Assembly (NCBI RefSeq): GCF_000224145.3 | Contig: NC_020178.2 | Span: forward strand, 330,986 to 394,985 | From: Ciona intestinalis | Lineage: Eukaryota > Chordata > Ascidiacea > Phlebobranchia > Cionidae | Direction: 5' to 3' | Length of the DNA stretch: 64,000 nucleotides | Shown: positions 41,827 through 52,167 of the stretch, piece by piece | Layout: each line of letters opens with the position of its first letter | Numbering within the stretch: the first letter of the stretch is position 1 | The notes under the pieces: generated by a model | What the model was told of the DNA's origin: nothing | The model's database searches: none | What the model saw: the letters and a program-made list of their open reading frames with translations, nothing else | Position numbers and translations under genes: made by a program

Positions 41827-44800
41827 CACATACATGTATATATATTATATGTGGGTGTGTGTTTTGTACATGGGTATTTTATTGAAAATGATAATGTCAT
41901 ATTGTAATTGCAGGTGTGTGTATGTTTGGTGTATAAGAAGACACCTGTGTTATAACTCGACAGTGAGCATGAGGTGTATGAATACACCATGTGTGTCTGG
42001 TGTATAAGAAGACACCCATGTTATAACTCAACAGTGAGGATGAGGTGTATGAATACACCATTTGTGTCTGGTGTATAAGAAGACGCTCATGTTATAACTC
42101 AACAGTGAGCATGAGGTGTATGAATACACCATGTTTGTCTGGTGTATAAAAAATACTCATGTTATAACTCGACAGTGAACATGAATACAACACATATAAC
42201 AGCAAACCTGTGCTTGCTTTATCCTCACATGGCCAAGAAACGACAGCCATAAAACTTGTTAATATATATTATATATATAAAATATGACATCATTTATTTT
42301 TATGTATTTTTCAGTTGGTATACAATATGGTAGTAGAAGTGCCTAGATGGAGCAACAGCAAAATGGAAATTGCTACAACAGAGCAACTCAATCCAATCAA
42401 GCAAGATGTTAAAAAAGGAAATCTGAGATACGTTGCAAATACATACCCATACAAAGGGTATATATGGAACTATGGGGCCATTCCACAGGTAATTATGTAG
42501 TTTAATAGTTTTCTAGAAAGCAGGCATGAGGTGTCTGAATCTTAATACACCATATATTTTGAGGTATAAAATTTTAGAGATAAAATTTTTGGGAGATAAA
42601 TAAAATAACAGAAAAAATATCCCAAAAATAAATTGTAAATCACACACATAGTTACATACGTGGTAACTCATAAGTGGGCACGAGATGTATGAAACAGAAC
42701 ACCCGTGTTATAATGACTGTCGTTGCCCAGCCAAAGGAGAGTGAAAATAATTTAAATCCAATTATTTATAGTGTTGCAGTTTAAAAGCATGCACAAATTT
42801 TTAGAAATACAAATTAAAATATGACTTAATCGTTCCAATTTTCTTATATTTCAACAATTTTTTTTATATTTTCACGTTATATATTTCACAAAAAAATAAA
42901 AAAATATATATATATAGCTTTTTATTCTTAAAACTCAAATGTTTTATTCAAGACGTGGGAGAATCCGAACCACACTGATAGCAACACTGGACAAACCGGT
43001 GACAACGATCCAATTGATGTATGTGAGATTGGGTCGAGGGTTTGTGAAAGAGGGGAAATTATTCAGGTATTTGTTCTTTCAAATTCAAAACATAGTTTTT
43101 GACAACTAATTTTTTTTTTTTTTATCAATAAGCGTGTTTTAACAACTGTTGTTTTACCGTTACTACTTGTGACATTGTTAAAATACATTTATAGTTGTTA
43201 AACATAGGGAACCTTAATGATTAATGTGGTGAATGCAATATACTTTGGCTCTGCTTGTTTATATAGACACCTAACAGCAGGGTAAAATCTGTTTTACAGA
43301 AAACTGCCTCTGAAAACATTATGTCTTTTAATATGAGTATTAACCGATATAAAAATTTTTAAATTATTACAAAAATAGGCTGTTCAATTAAAATTGAGGT
43401 GCTTAGCACATGCAGCAACAAATGTATGTAAATGTAATGTAAATGTATATTTAATTTTGTATGCTGGGCTAATACATTGTATATTACATAACATACCAAT
43501 ATTAATACCAATTTTATAGATTAAGGACGCATAATACTGGTTATTTATAACTATACTAATGCTTTTATTGTATAGTTTTAGGTTCTTAAGTAGTTTTAAG
43601 CTTTATTGTTTAGTTTCAATTGAACTAATCAATTTCTTCAGCAGTTTTAAGTCAGCGGTTTTATTATATTACATTTTTGCTTCTGCGGATTACATATTAA
43701 CATATGCTGCTGACGCTGACGTGTACTTACCAAATTTGTTCTAATCTTTTAATCACGCTAAACAAACAAATGCAGGCGCTTAAATTTTGATACGGAATTT
43801 GGTTCTTATACTAATTGTTACATGCTAATTTTATTTTTTAAGTATTTTTTTGCAGTTTCTGCTAAAATGGATCATTTTTTATAGGCGTTTTGTTTTTAGT
43901 TTTTAGTAAAATCTGGCATAACATTGTTAAAATGCAGTAAAACTTATTTGTAAAAACTTTAAAAAAAAAAGTTTTTTTACCCTGCTGTTAGGTGTCTATA
44001 CAAACAAGCAGAGCCGAAGTATATTGCATTCACCACATTATTCAATGAGGTTCTCTATGTTTGACAACTATGAGTGTAACTGTATTTTAACAATGTTACT
44101 CGAGACACATATATTTTGAAAAAAATATAACACCCATGCTCCTACACATTGAAATTAATAGAATTCAATAGATTATGCTTACAGCATTTAGGTAATAACT
44201 ATTCCCTATAAGTAGGTATAATCCTACTTGTCCTTACATTTAATATTACATGGACCATTGTGGGCGTATGTGACCTTGGGTAAGACACTTAACGGCAATT
44301 GCTCCAACCCAGTGGTCACTAATGGGTTGCCTAAATTGTCAGCCATACAATATATTAAAAAAAACAATTACCTATAAAGTTACATTCATGGTAACTTGTG
44401 GGCTGGCCAGAGGTGTATGAAACAGAACACCCATGTTATAACAACTGTTATTGCCCAGCCACGAGAGGATAAAGTCAGTTACATTTATTCATTCGTTCAA
44501 CTTAAAAGCAGGCACGAGGTGTATGAAACAGAACACTGACTGTCGCTTAAACAACTGTAATAACAAAAAATGTATTCAACAAAAAAATATGGGTTCAAAA
44601 ACAAGCAGACATAAAAAAATGTGTTATAACGACTGTCGTTTTCCAGCCAGGCAAGGATAAAGCAAGTTACATTAATTCATCCATTTATAGGCGCCAAACC
44701 TGGGGTTTTGTTATTTGTATTTTTTGAATGAATGTAACTCAAATACTCTTGCATGGCGAGGTAATGACATTTGTATAACATGGGCGTTCTGTTTCATACA

Positions 44801-47800
44801 CCTCGTGCACATTTACAAGTTACCACGTATGTAACTTTGAGGGTGTTCATTTTTTATGGATTTTTTTTTATAGATTATATTTTTAAAAGGTCAAAGTACT
44901 TGGCGTACTAGCGATGATTGATGAAGGGGAAACTGATTGGAAAATTATCGCAATTGATGTTAATGACCCAGATGCGGCTAAATTGAATGGTAAGTTTTTT
45001 AATTGAAGTTTTTTTGAACAAGTAATTGATGTAACAAGTTAATTAAAATGTTAAATTATTTTGTTGGTAGTTTTGTTTTATAACATGTAACTTAGTTTAT
45101 CCTCGTGTCGCCGGAAAACGACAATTGTTATAACATGGGTGTTCTGTTTCATACACCTCGTGTCAGCTTACGAGTTACCATGTACGTTACTTTTGTTACT
45201 TGTATGTTGTCTAGCTAATTTATTTCAAAGGAGATCCAATTTAAAATTTGGTTTTACATTTGGCGCCTAACATGGGCGGAAAAACTTTCAAAATGCAATG
45301 GTATGCAAAAGAATTTGTTATTTTTGTGAAAAATTTTTGAAGATGCAAAAATATTTTTCTTGAGCCCCCATTTTCTATTGTAAAACCGCCCAATTTACAT
45401 GGTTTTAAAACTCCAAGTGATTCACTTGCCCGCAGCAACAACTTTAATCTATGCTACACGTAATATAGTCACTTTTTAGGTAAGCAATACTCCTGCGGTT
45501 TTTAATTTCGCCCCCAGGGTATAAAACCTGTTAGATTAGGTTGTAGATTTAGAAATGGTATATTAAAACTGTTATATACATGCCTTTTAATTATCTTTTT
45601 GTTTGAGCTAACTTGCTATTTTGGTGGTTTTAAATATAAAGTATTAATATTTCATGATATGTCTGGTGTATAAGAAGACATCCGTGTTATAACTTGACAG
45701 TGAGCATGAGGTGTATAAATACACCATGTGTGTCTGGTGTATAAGAAGACACCTATGTTATAACTTGACAGTGAGCATGAGGAGTATGAATACACCATGT
45801 GTGTCTGGTGTATAAGAAGACACCCATGTTATAACTTGACAGTGAGCATGAGGTGTATGAATACATCATATGTGTCTGGTGTATAAGAAGACGCCCATGT
45901 TATAACTTGACAGTGAGCATGAGGTGCATGAATACATCATGTGTGTCTGGTGTATAAGAAGACATCCATGTTATAACTTGACAGTGAGCATGAGGTGTAT
46001 GAATACACCATGTTTGTCTGGTGTATAAGAAGACACTCATGTTATAACTCAACAGTGAGCATGAGGTGTATGAATACACCATGTGTGTCTGGTGTATAAG
46101 AAGACATCCGTGTTATAACTCAACAGTGAGCATGAGGTGTACGAATACACCATGTGTGTTTGGTGTATAAGAAGACACCCATGTTATAACTTGACAGTGA
46201 GCATGAAGTGTATAAATAACCAGTTTACAAGTAACCATGTATGTAACTTTAAACTTTATGAATGATAACTTTTTCAAGGTTAATTTCATACCATACATAC
46301 ATACCAGTTAATTTTCTTTGCTTAACTATTATCTTATCGAATAGTAAATACACTTAAAACAAGTGAGTGCAATGAACTTAATATGAACCATGTATGTTAT
46401 CATGGGCGCCAAACCTGAGGTTTTGTATTTTTTGAATAAATGCAACTCAAATACTCTTGTATGGCGGGGCAATGACACTTGTAAAACATGGGTGTTCTGT
46501 TTCATACACCTTATGCACATTTACGAGTTACCATGTATGTTACTTTGAGGGTGTTCATTTTTTATAGATTTTTTTATATATTATATGACTGACAATTTCG
46601 ACAAGACTTTAGTAACCACTGGGTTGGAGCAATTGCTGTTAAGTGTCTTGCCCAAGAATTCAATTCTGTTGCTTTGCTCTTATGTTATAACGTCGTTTCC
46701 TTTACAGACATATCCGACATAGAAGCGATTAAACCTGGTTACTTAGACGATACACGAAATTGGTTCCGTGTTTATAAAGTAGCTGACGGCAAACCATTCA
46801 ACAGTTTTGCTTTTGATGGCCAGTTCAAAAACCGCGAGTTTGCTGAAGGCATTATCGCCGAAACGAACCAATTTTGGAACGAATTAATTGCTGGGACAGT
46901 AACGTCGAACCTAGATATGTAAGAAATATGAGATTTTTAATTAGAAGTTGTTTTTTATATCACCAAATGTTTTTTTAATTTTGAACTTATGAATAGTATT
47001 TTTTCATCAGTTATAATATTATCTGCAATTTTATGGTAAAAATTATTAAATATATAAATGTTATTTTTTATTCTCGCATCATCGCATGACAACGACAGTC
47101 GTTATAAAGGGGTTCTGTTTCATGCATCTTTTTTTACAGTACAAATACTACCTGTACCGATAGTCCTAACAAGATAACTGCAGCTGCGGCAAATGAAGTT
47201 ATTCAATCAGTAAGTATTATTATAAATAAATGTAACTTTTTATGCTCTTAAAAATAGCCAATTTTATATGGTATGAAACGAGTGTTCTGTTTCATACAAC
47301 TTGTGTGTTAATTTATAGACAATAGTTTTTTTGCTATGCCTGAAAATTTAGACAACCCATTAGTGGCCACTGGGCTAGAGCAATTGCCGTTGAGTGTCTT
47401 GCCTAAGGACATATACGCCCATAATTATGTAAGCATTTTATATGCTAAACTATTGTATATGTAGCACTATAAAAAATTGTATACTAATTCATATATCAAA
47501 TTTATTAGTAATGTTCTAAATTAAAACCTGTATTTTTTACAGAAACCGGTCCTGAGCCGTTCTGTTCCTATTACCGATAAAAAAGGTAGTACATTTGTTT
47601 CATATTTTAGGTTTTTTTAAAGATAATTTACCTGACTAAAATAGTTTTAAGCCATGAGTGAGCCTTACACTTGGTATCCTCTAGTTTTCTAAAGTAACTA
47701 TTTCAAAGCAATGATAATGTTATAGCATGGGTGTTTTTTATAATACTGTATGACTTAATTTAGAAAAAGTTAGCCATTTATTAGGTATAAGGCAGATACT

Positions 47801-48235
47801 CATACTTACTGTGTTAGAATGAATGTAATTTACTTATCTTTGCGTGGCGGGGCAGTGACAGGCCTTATAGCAGGGGTGTTCTGTTTCATAAACCTTGTGC
47901 TTGCTTCTGTGTTATAACATTTATTATAATTTGTCAGCCATACATTATAATACAATACAAAAGAATCACCCACAAAGTTAGATATGTGGTAACTTATAAG
48001 AAACAGAACACCAATGTTATAACGACTGTCATTACCTTACCACGCGAGAATAAATAAGTTACATTTATTTGTTCGTAACTGAAAAGCAGGCAAGAGGTGT
48101 ATGAAACAGAACACCCGTGTTATAACGGCTATCATTGCCCCACCACACGAGGATAAACAAGTTACATTTATTCATAACTGAATTAATTTTCTATTTTTTA
48201 CAGCCACTGCCTGGTTCTACCTACCAAGAGAATAA
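41279..48235 (+). CDS. PPA1: Soluble inorganic pyrophosphatase, probably dual-targeted
   Basis: Hydrolyses pyrophosphate to two phosphates with Mg2+, pulling biosynthetic reactions forward. Exons: 41279-41462, 41721-41782, 42315-42488, 42953-43066, 44890-44989, 46708-46918, 47140-47209, 47543-47585, 48204-48235 (stop TAA), total 329 residues. Family I signature DNDPIDV (157-163) with its metal-binding Asp residues, plus [34 protein letters not shown] and [14 protein letters not shown], all as in animal PPA1/PPA2. The first 41 residues hold no acidic residue and several Arg/Lys ([24 protein letters not shown]), like a mitochondrial presequence. Met42, in good context (A at -3), would start a 288-residue cytosolic form, matching PPA1's usual length. 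The first ATG has a poor context and follows an out-of-frame ATG, which favours leaky scanning. Introns hold SINEs, a 71-bp array and a 131-bp repeat. Confidence 0.93.
41915..42190. repeat. 71-bp minisatellite, about 4 units, pyrophosphatase intron 2
   Basis: Four GTGTATAAGAAGACRC starts between 41930 and 42145. This is the counterpart of the array cut by the gap at 40979. Confidence 0.9.
42637..42735 (+). mobile_element. SINE 3' half, pyrophosphatase intron 3
   Basis: GTTACATACGTGGTAACTCA to GACTGTCGTTGCCCAGCC; tail missing. Confidence 0.72.
43180..43300. repeat. 131-bp repeat, single copy, pyrophosphatase intron 4
   Basis: TTGTTAAACATAGGGAACCT to CACCTAACAGCAGGGTAAAA. Confidence 0.82.
43970..44100. 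repeat. 131-bp repeat, single reversed copy, pyrophosphatase intron 4
   Basis: Reverse complement of the unit: ACCCTGCTGTTAGGTGTCTA to TGAGTGTAACTGTATTTTAA. It forms a potential 670-bp-spaced inverted pair with the copy at 43180. Confidence 0.82.
44253..44496 (+). mobile_element. SINE body plus tail, pyrophosphatase intron 4
   Basis: ACCATTGTGGGCGTATGTGA, GACACTTAACGGCAATTGCT, AGAGGTGTATGAAACAGAAC and the tail ACATTTATTCATTCGTTC. Complete apart from the tRNA-like head. Confidence 0.8.
44505..44690 (+). mobile_element. SINE 3' half with insertion, pyrophosphatase intron 4
   Basis: The core AGGCACGAGGTGTATGAAAC is separated from GTTATAACGACTGTCGTTTT by about 90 unrelated A-rich bases. Confidence 0.7.
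44724..44850 (-). mobile_element. SINE 3' half, pyrophosphatase intron 4
   Basis: TTGAATGAATGTAACTCAAA to AACTTTGAGGGTG; antisense, 40 nt before exon 5. Confidence 0.72.
45068..45200 (-). mobile_element. SINE 3' half, pyrophosphatase intron 5
   Basis: GCCGGAAAACGACAATTGTT, ACACCTCGTGTCAGCTTACG. Confidence 0.7.
45655..46220. repeat. 71-bp minisatellite, about 8 units, pyrophosphatase intron 5 (reference array)
   Basis: GTCTGG starts at 45661, 45732, 45803 and 45874, exactly 71 apart, and continues to about 46200. The unit contains GTGTATAAGAAGACACCCAT, GTTATAACTTGACAGTGAGC and ATGAGGTGTATGAATACACC. Confidence 0.94.
46434..46660 (-). mobile_element. SINE copy, pyrophosphatase intron 5
   Basis: CGGGGCAATGACACTTGTAA to TAAGTGTCTTGCCCAAGAA; antisense to the gene, head side toward exon 6. 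Confidence 0.75.
47069..47127 (-). mobile_element. SINE scrap, pyrophosphatase intron 6
   Basis: CAACGACAGTCGTTATAAAG and GGTTCTGTTTCATGCATC only; antisense, ending within the exon 7 acceptor region. Confidence 0.55.
47219..47435 (-). mobile_element. SINE copy, pyrophosphatase intron 7
   Basis: GTTCTGTTTCATACAACTTG to TGAGTGTCTTGCCTAAGGAC. Confidence 0.7.
47818..48176. mobile_element. Three SINE 3' halves, mixed orientation, pyrophosphatase intron 8
   Basis: 47818-47925 is minus strand (GAATGAATG..., GGCGGGGCAGTGACAGG). 47965-48072 and 48075-48176 are plus strand. The last tail (ACATTTATTCATAAC) is 28 nt from the exon 9 acceptor, in sense orientation. Confidence 0.73.
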
Positions 48236-48236
48236 A
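48231..48236 (+). terminator. Candidate polyadenylation hexamer overlapping the pyrophosphatase stop codon
   Basis: AATAAA spans the TAA stop at 48233-48235. No other AATAAA is seen in the following 250 bp. If used, the 3' UTR would be very short. Confidence 0.35.
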
Positions 48237-48476
48237 AACAGAAAATGTTTTCTAACTCACAAATCGTGTTGCTAACAATCCTATAATTATTGTCTGTATT
48301 TTGGAAAAGTGCAGTAATTGGCGTTCCAAAAGTTATAGTACTAAATTGTGTTGTGTATTAGTAGCAATTTTTAGGGTGTAGCGCGGTACTATGTAGTAAT
48401 TGTTAATTTTGACTCTAAAATTTAAACAAATATATTTAATCAAATTTAAATGACTGTTGTGGTCTAATGATCTTTT

Positions 48477-48690
48477 AAATTTATGAATGCAACTTGTTTA
48501 TCCCACATGGCAGGGCAATGATAGTGGTTTTAACACGGGTGTTCTGTTTCATACACCTTGTGTCTGTTTACGAGTTACAACGAATGTAGCTTTGTGGGTG
48601 ATTGTTTTTCTGTATGGTTGATAATTTAGACAACCTATTAGTGACCACAGTGTTAGAGCAATTGCCGTTGAGTGTCTTGCCCAAGAACAC
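48477..48690 (-). mobile_element. SINE copy
   Basis: TTATGAATGCAACTTGTTTA to GTTGAGTGTCTTGCCCAAGA. A second, shortened plus-strand copy (48700-48790, CCACGCAAGGATAAATAAAA) follows head-to-head. Confidence 0.74.
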
Positions 48691-48807
48691 AATTGTCTAA
48701 TTTAGTGTAAAAACCCACAAAGTTACATGTGGTAACACGTGTTTTACTACTGTCGTTGCCCCGCCACGCAAGGATAAATAAAATTACATTTACTATATAT
48801 TTACATT

Positions 48808-48997
48808 TAGTAAGTTGGGGTAAGATGGTACATATTTTCATTCTCAATAATCGTCCCAGTTGGTAGTAAACAAAGAATATTTACAGAATTATGAAACCGA
48901 ATCCTCACGATTCTAAAAAAGCGTTCTTAATTGTTAAAAACAAGATTAGGAAATACAGGTTCACATGTGCTAACGGTATCTATCTTGCCCTACAGCA
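48808..48997. mobile_element. Full-length MITE, type-2
   Basis: AGTAAGTTGGGGTAAGATGG to ATCTATCTTGCCCTACAGCA. Confidence 0.76.
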
Positions 48998-49132
48998 GAC
49001 TGCATATTATGTACTGTGGGTTTGTGTTTGCTTACTGAACATAAAATGGTCTGTGCAAAGACTTAAATCTCTGGTTATCGGATTAGAAACGTAGTAAGAC
49101 CAAATTGGTTGGAGCAAGAATGTCTGCAAATT

Positions 49133-49475
49133 TTTGAGTGAATGTAATTTATTTATGCTCGCGTAGCAGGAAAACGACAGTCGCTACAACACGGGTGTTC
49201 TGTTTTACACAGCTCGTGCCCGCTTACGAGTTACCACATATGTAACTTAGTGTTTTAAGTGGGCGTACTCTTCCGTATGTTGAATTTGACTGAAGTAGTC
49301 CATACTATAGGGAAGTTGATTTAGTACTGTATACTTGCTGTTGGCTTAGTATGAATGAATGTAACTTACTTTATCCTCGCGTGGCCGGAAAACGACAGTC
49401 GTTATCACAAGGGTTTAACGCCTCGTGCCAGCTTACGAGTTACCATGTATGTTACTTCGTAGGTTATTATTTTTT
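49133..49475 (-). mobile_element. Two SINE 3' halves
   Basis: CAGGAAAACGACAGTCGCTA at 49168 and GCCGGAAAACGACAGTCGTT at 49383, each with a GAATGTAA tail side. Confidence 0.72.
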
Positions 49476-50502
49476 GAGGGATTTTTTATGTATAGCATGA
49501 CTAGGCTATTCTGTTTTCGTTCACATTAACAAAGTTCAGAGTAGTATACAAAAGCAAAAAGACGGAAAGGGACCGTAAAAACAGACGTTAATGCAGCTAA
49601 CAGAGAACTTAAATCAGCAGAAGGCGTGACCGTTACGCCCTGCAAACTGTGAAGTAGAGTGGTCGTCACATTTGGTAGTAAACATAGAAAATTCAACGAA
49701 TTATAAAACCGTATTCTCACGACTCCCATAGACTGTTGTTAATGGTTTAAAACACGATCAGGATATTTGGATACTTTGTGATAAAGGTATTAAACTATAT
49801 TACATGTTAATTAGAATATTAGATCATAGTGAGTTTTTGTGCCTTTTACAACATTTTAATGCTTAAAAGTGATAGGCTATGTTACCGCTTGTAAATTGTC
49901 TATTGTATGAGATTCTGTTTTATGGAAAAACTGTAGAAGTGCGACGTTAAATATACATTACATGGTAATTAGAGCGAAGAAAATGTTGAGCGCGCCTTTT
50001 ATTACATTTTATGGCTTAAAATAATTGTTATTCTCGCGAAAAAGTCGATTTCTGTTTTAGAGAAAAAACGCAATATAGTGTAGACTTAGACCTATAGTCA
50101 GTGCGGCAATACATTAGTTAGAGCATGGCCAATGTTTAACGCGGTTTTATTGCATTTTATGACCGGACAGCATTGTATTTCCGTTTGTAAATCCAGTTTT
50201 GAACGCAGTTAAAGGCCGACGCAGTAAAACTCAGTCGTAAACTAAAAGGGCCTGGGGTATTAACGCTTAAAATCAAAGTCAATTTGATCAAGGCAGAGCA
50301 GTAGCTGCAGCAGAAATAAGAATATAATAGGTTAGGGTATAAGATGGTTTACGTTTTCATTCTCTTTATCGTTTTATTTAGTATAGTAAACAAAGAATGC
50401 AGCAGAATTATATAACCGTATCATCGCGGCTCTAATATAGCCTACCGTTGTTAATTGTTAAAAACAAGATTGGAAAAATAGAGACAATATGTGTTAGTGA
50501 TG

Positions 50503-50691
50503 CAGTAGAGTGGGGAAGATGGGACACCTTTTTCATTATATTTTCGCGTCGAATTTAGTAGTAAACAAAGAACATATAGAGAATTATAAAGCCGTATCCT
50601 CACGACTTCTATAAACCGTTGTTAATTGTTTAAAACAGAATATCTGGATATTATGTGCTAACGGTATCCATCTTACCCTACAGAACTATAT
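50503..50691. mobile_element. Chimeric MITE: type-1 left end, type-2 right end
   Basis: GCAGTAGAGTGGGGAAGATG at left, ATCTTACCCTACAGAACTAT at right. The interior follows the TAAAGCCGTATCCTCACGAC orientation. Confidence 0.8.
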
Positions 50692-50883
50692 AGTTATAAA
50701 CTTTAAATAATGAATTTTGTTAACAGAAAACTATTATTTGCAAAACTAGTGTATTTTTTAAATATAAACAACGCCCTTTTAGAGTCACGAGGCTACGGAA
50801 TATGATACTGTAAATAGTCTTTGTTTACAAATGGGACGGTAAAAGAGAATGAAAACTTGTCCTGCCCTACCCCACTGTTATAC

Positions 50884-51076
50884 AGTAGTATAGGGGAAGA
50901 TGGGACACCTTTTAACTAGATTTTCTCGACCCATTTAGTAGTAAACAAAGAACATTCAAATAATTATAAAACTACATCCTCACGACTCCGATAGACCGTT
51001 GTTAATTGTTTAAAACCTGATCAGGATATTTGAATATTATGTGCTAAGTGTGTCCCGTCTTCCCCACCCTACTATA
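50884..51076. mobile_element. Full-length MITE, type-1
   Basis: CAGTAGTATAGGGGAAGATG to GTCTTCCCCACCCTACTATA. Confidence 0.8.
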
Positions 51077-51107
51077 TGTCTAGTTATGTAAGTTCATAGG
51101 TATTTGC

Positions 51108-51192
51108 AGTCAAGCGTTGTAGGCTTTTGCAGTCATTTGCAGTCAAGCGTTGTAAGCGTTGTTGTCATTTGCAGTCAAGCGTTGTACACTTA
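51108..51192. repeat. Short tandem repeat around GCAGTCAAGCGTTGTA
   Basis: GCAGTCAAGCGTTGTA occurs three times, with partial TTTGCAGTCATTTGCAGTC spacers. Confidence 0.8.
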
Positions 51193-52167
51193 ACGTGTAA
51201 ATAGCTATTGTGGTTAATAGGTAAATTTTAATATACCAACGTTTAGCCTTGTGTGTCGCCTTATGGCAGACAGAACGACGGATTTCTCAAGTTCATTTTT
51301 GTCAAATACATAAGACCGGGTAGCAGTTAAAGTAGAACACGAAATGGCCGATAATTTGGACAACTCATTAGTGACCACTGGTTGGGGCAATGACCGTGTA
51401 TTGCCCTGCAAAAGTTATTGCAAAATATTTAGTTACTTTTAATTATAGTGCGTTTTGGGGTAAATATGATATATTTTTATTCTTTTTTTATTGTTCTATT
51501 TGGTAGTAAACAAAGTATTTAACAGAATTATAAAACCGTAGCCCCGCGGCTGTAAAAGAGCGTTGATATTTTTTACAAAGACGATTAGGAAATATTGTTC
51601 AGGTGCCAACAGTATCCACCTTATACAAGTATTTTACCTAGATTTACGTTTTGTTTAATATGTGCTTAATCATATTAAAAACGCTACTATTGTAAATACA
51701 GTAATAGGCCGCAGACAAAGGCTTCTGTTACGTCAGGCGGCAAAGTTAAATGCGACTTAACTTTGAGCGCCTATAAGTCTATATATACATACTATACAAG
51801 CATATAAAACGCTGAGTTGCGCATTTTAATGTGCATGGTTTATTAGCTATTTAGCCCAACATTGTATAGTGTATGGACGATGTATTGTAGTAGGTTTACT
51901 GACTGCCGTTTTGCTGCTAATTCCCTTCTTTTTATAGTTTTAATTTATCTGATCTTCGCTACTGTATTCGAAGAGATATATATAAAAATGTTGTAAATGT
52001 TAACGTGATGCTATACTACACCGCCTTAAAGGGTAAACAATAACAACAACTGTGTTGTAACTTCCTGCTAACTTTGTTTTGCTTATCTTTCTGGTAGATA
52101 GGTAACTTATATAGCAGTGCCAAAAGTTATAACAAGATAATATACAATATTACAGAAATAATAAGCC

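Larger units (their letters stand above)
48236..52167. other. Intergenic region between pyrophosphatase and the DMT transporter
   Basis: Holds SINEs (48477-48690, 48700-48790, about 49133-49260, 49348-49475, a fragment near 51345), MITEs (48808-48997, about 49665-49800, 50327-50480, 50503-50691, about 50760-50884, 50884-51076, about 51445-51640) and an 18-bp-based repeat (51108-51192). The stretches 49800-50320 and 51650-52140 show nothing recognisable. Confidence 0.55.

Noticed and set aside
45655..46220. Regular repeats considered as a CRISPR array
   Set aside because: Contiguous 71-bp units without unique spacers, and in an animal intron. The same applies to the 31-, 98-, 112- and 131-bp arrays.
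45900..46298. Open frames in the 71-bp array (SYTSC/HTPHAH repeats)
   Set aside because: 71 is not a multiple of 3, so the frame drifts and stops; a by-product of the satellite.
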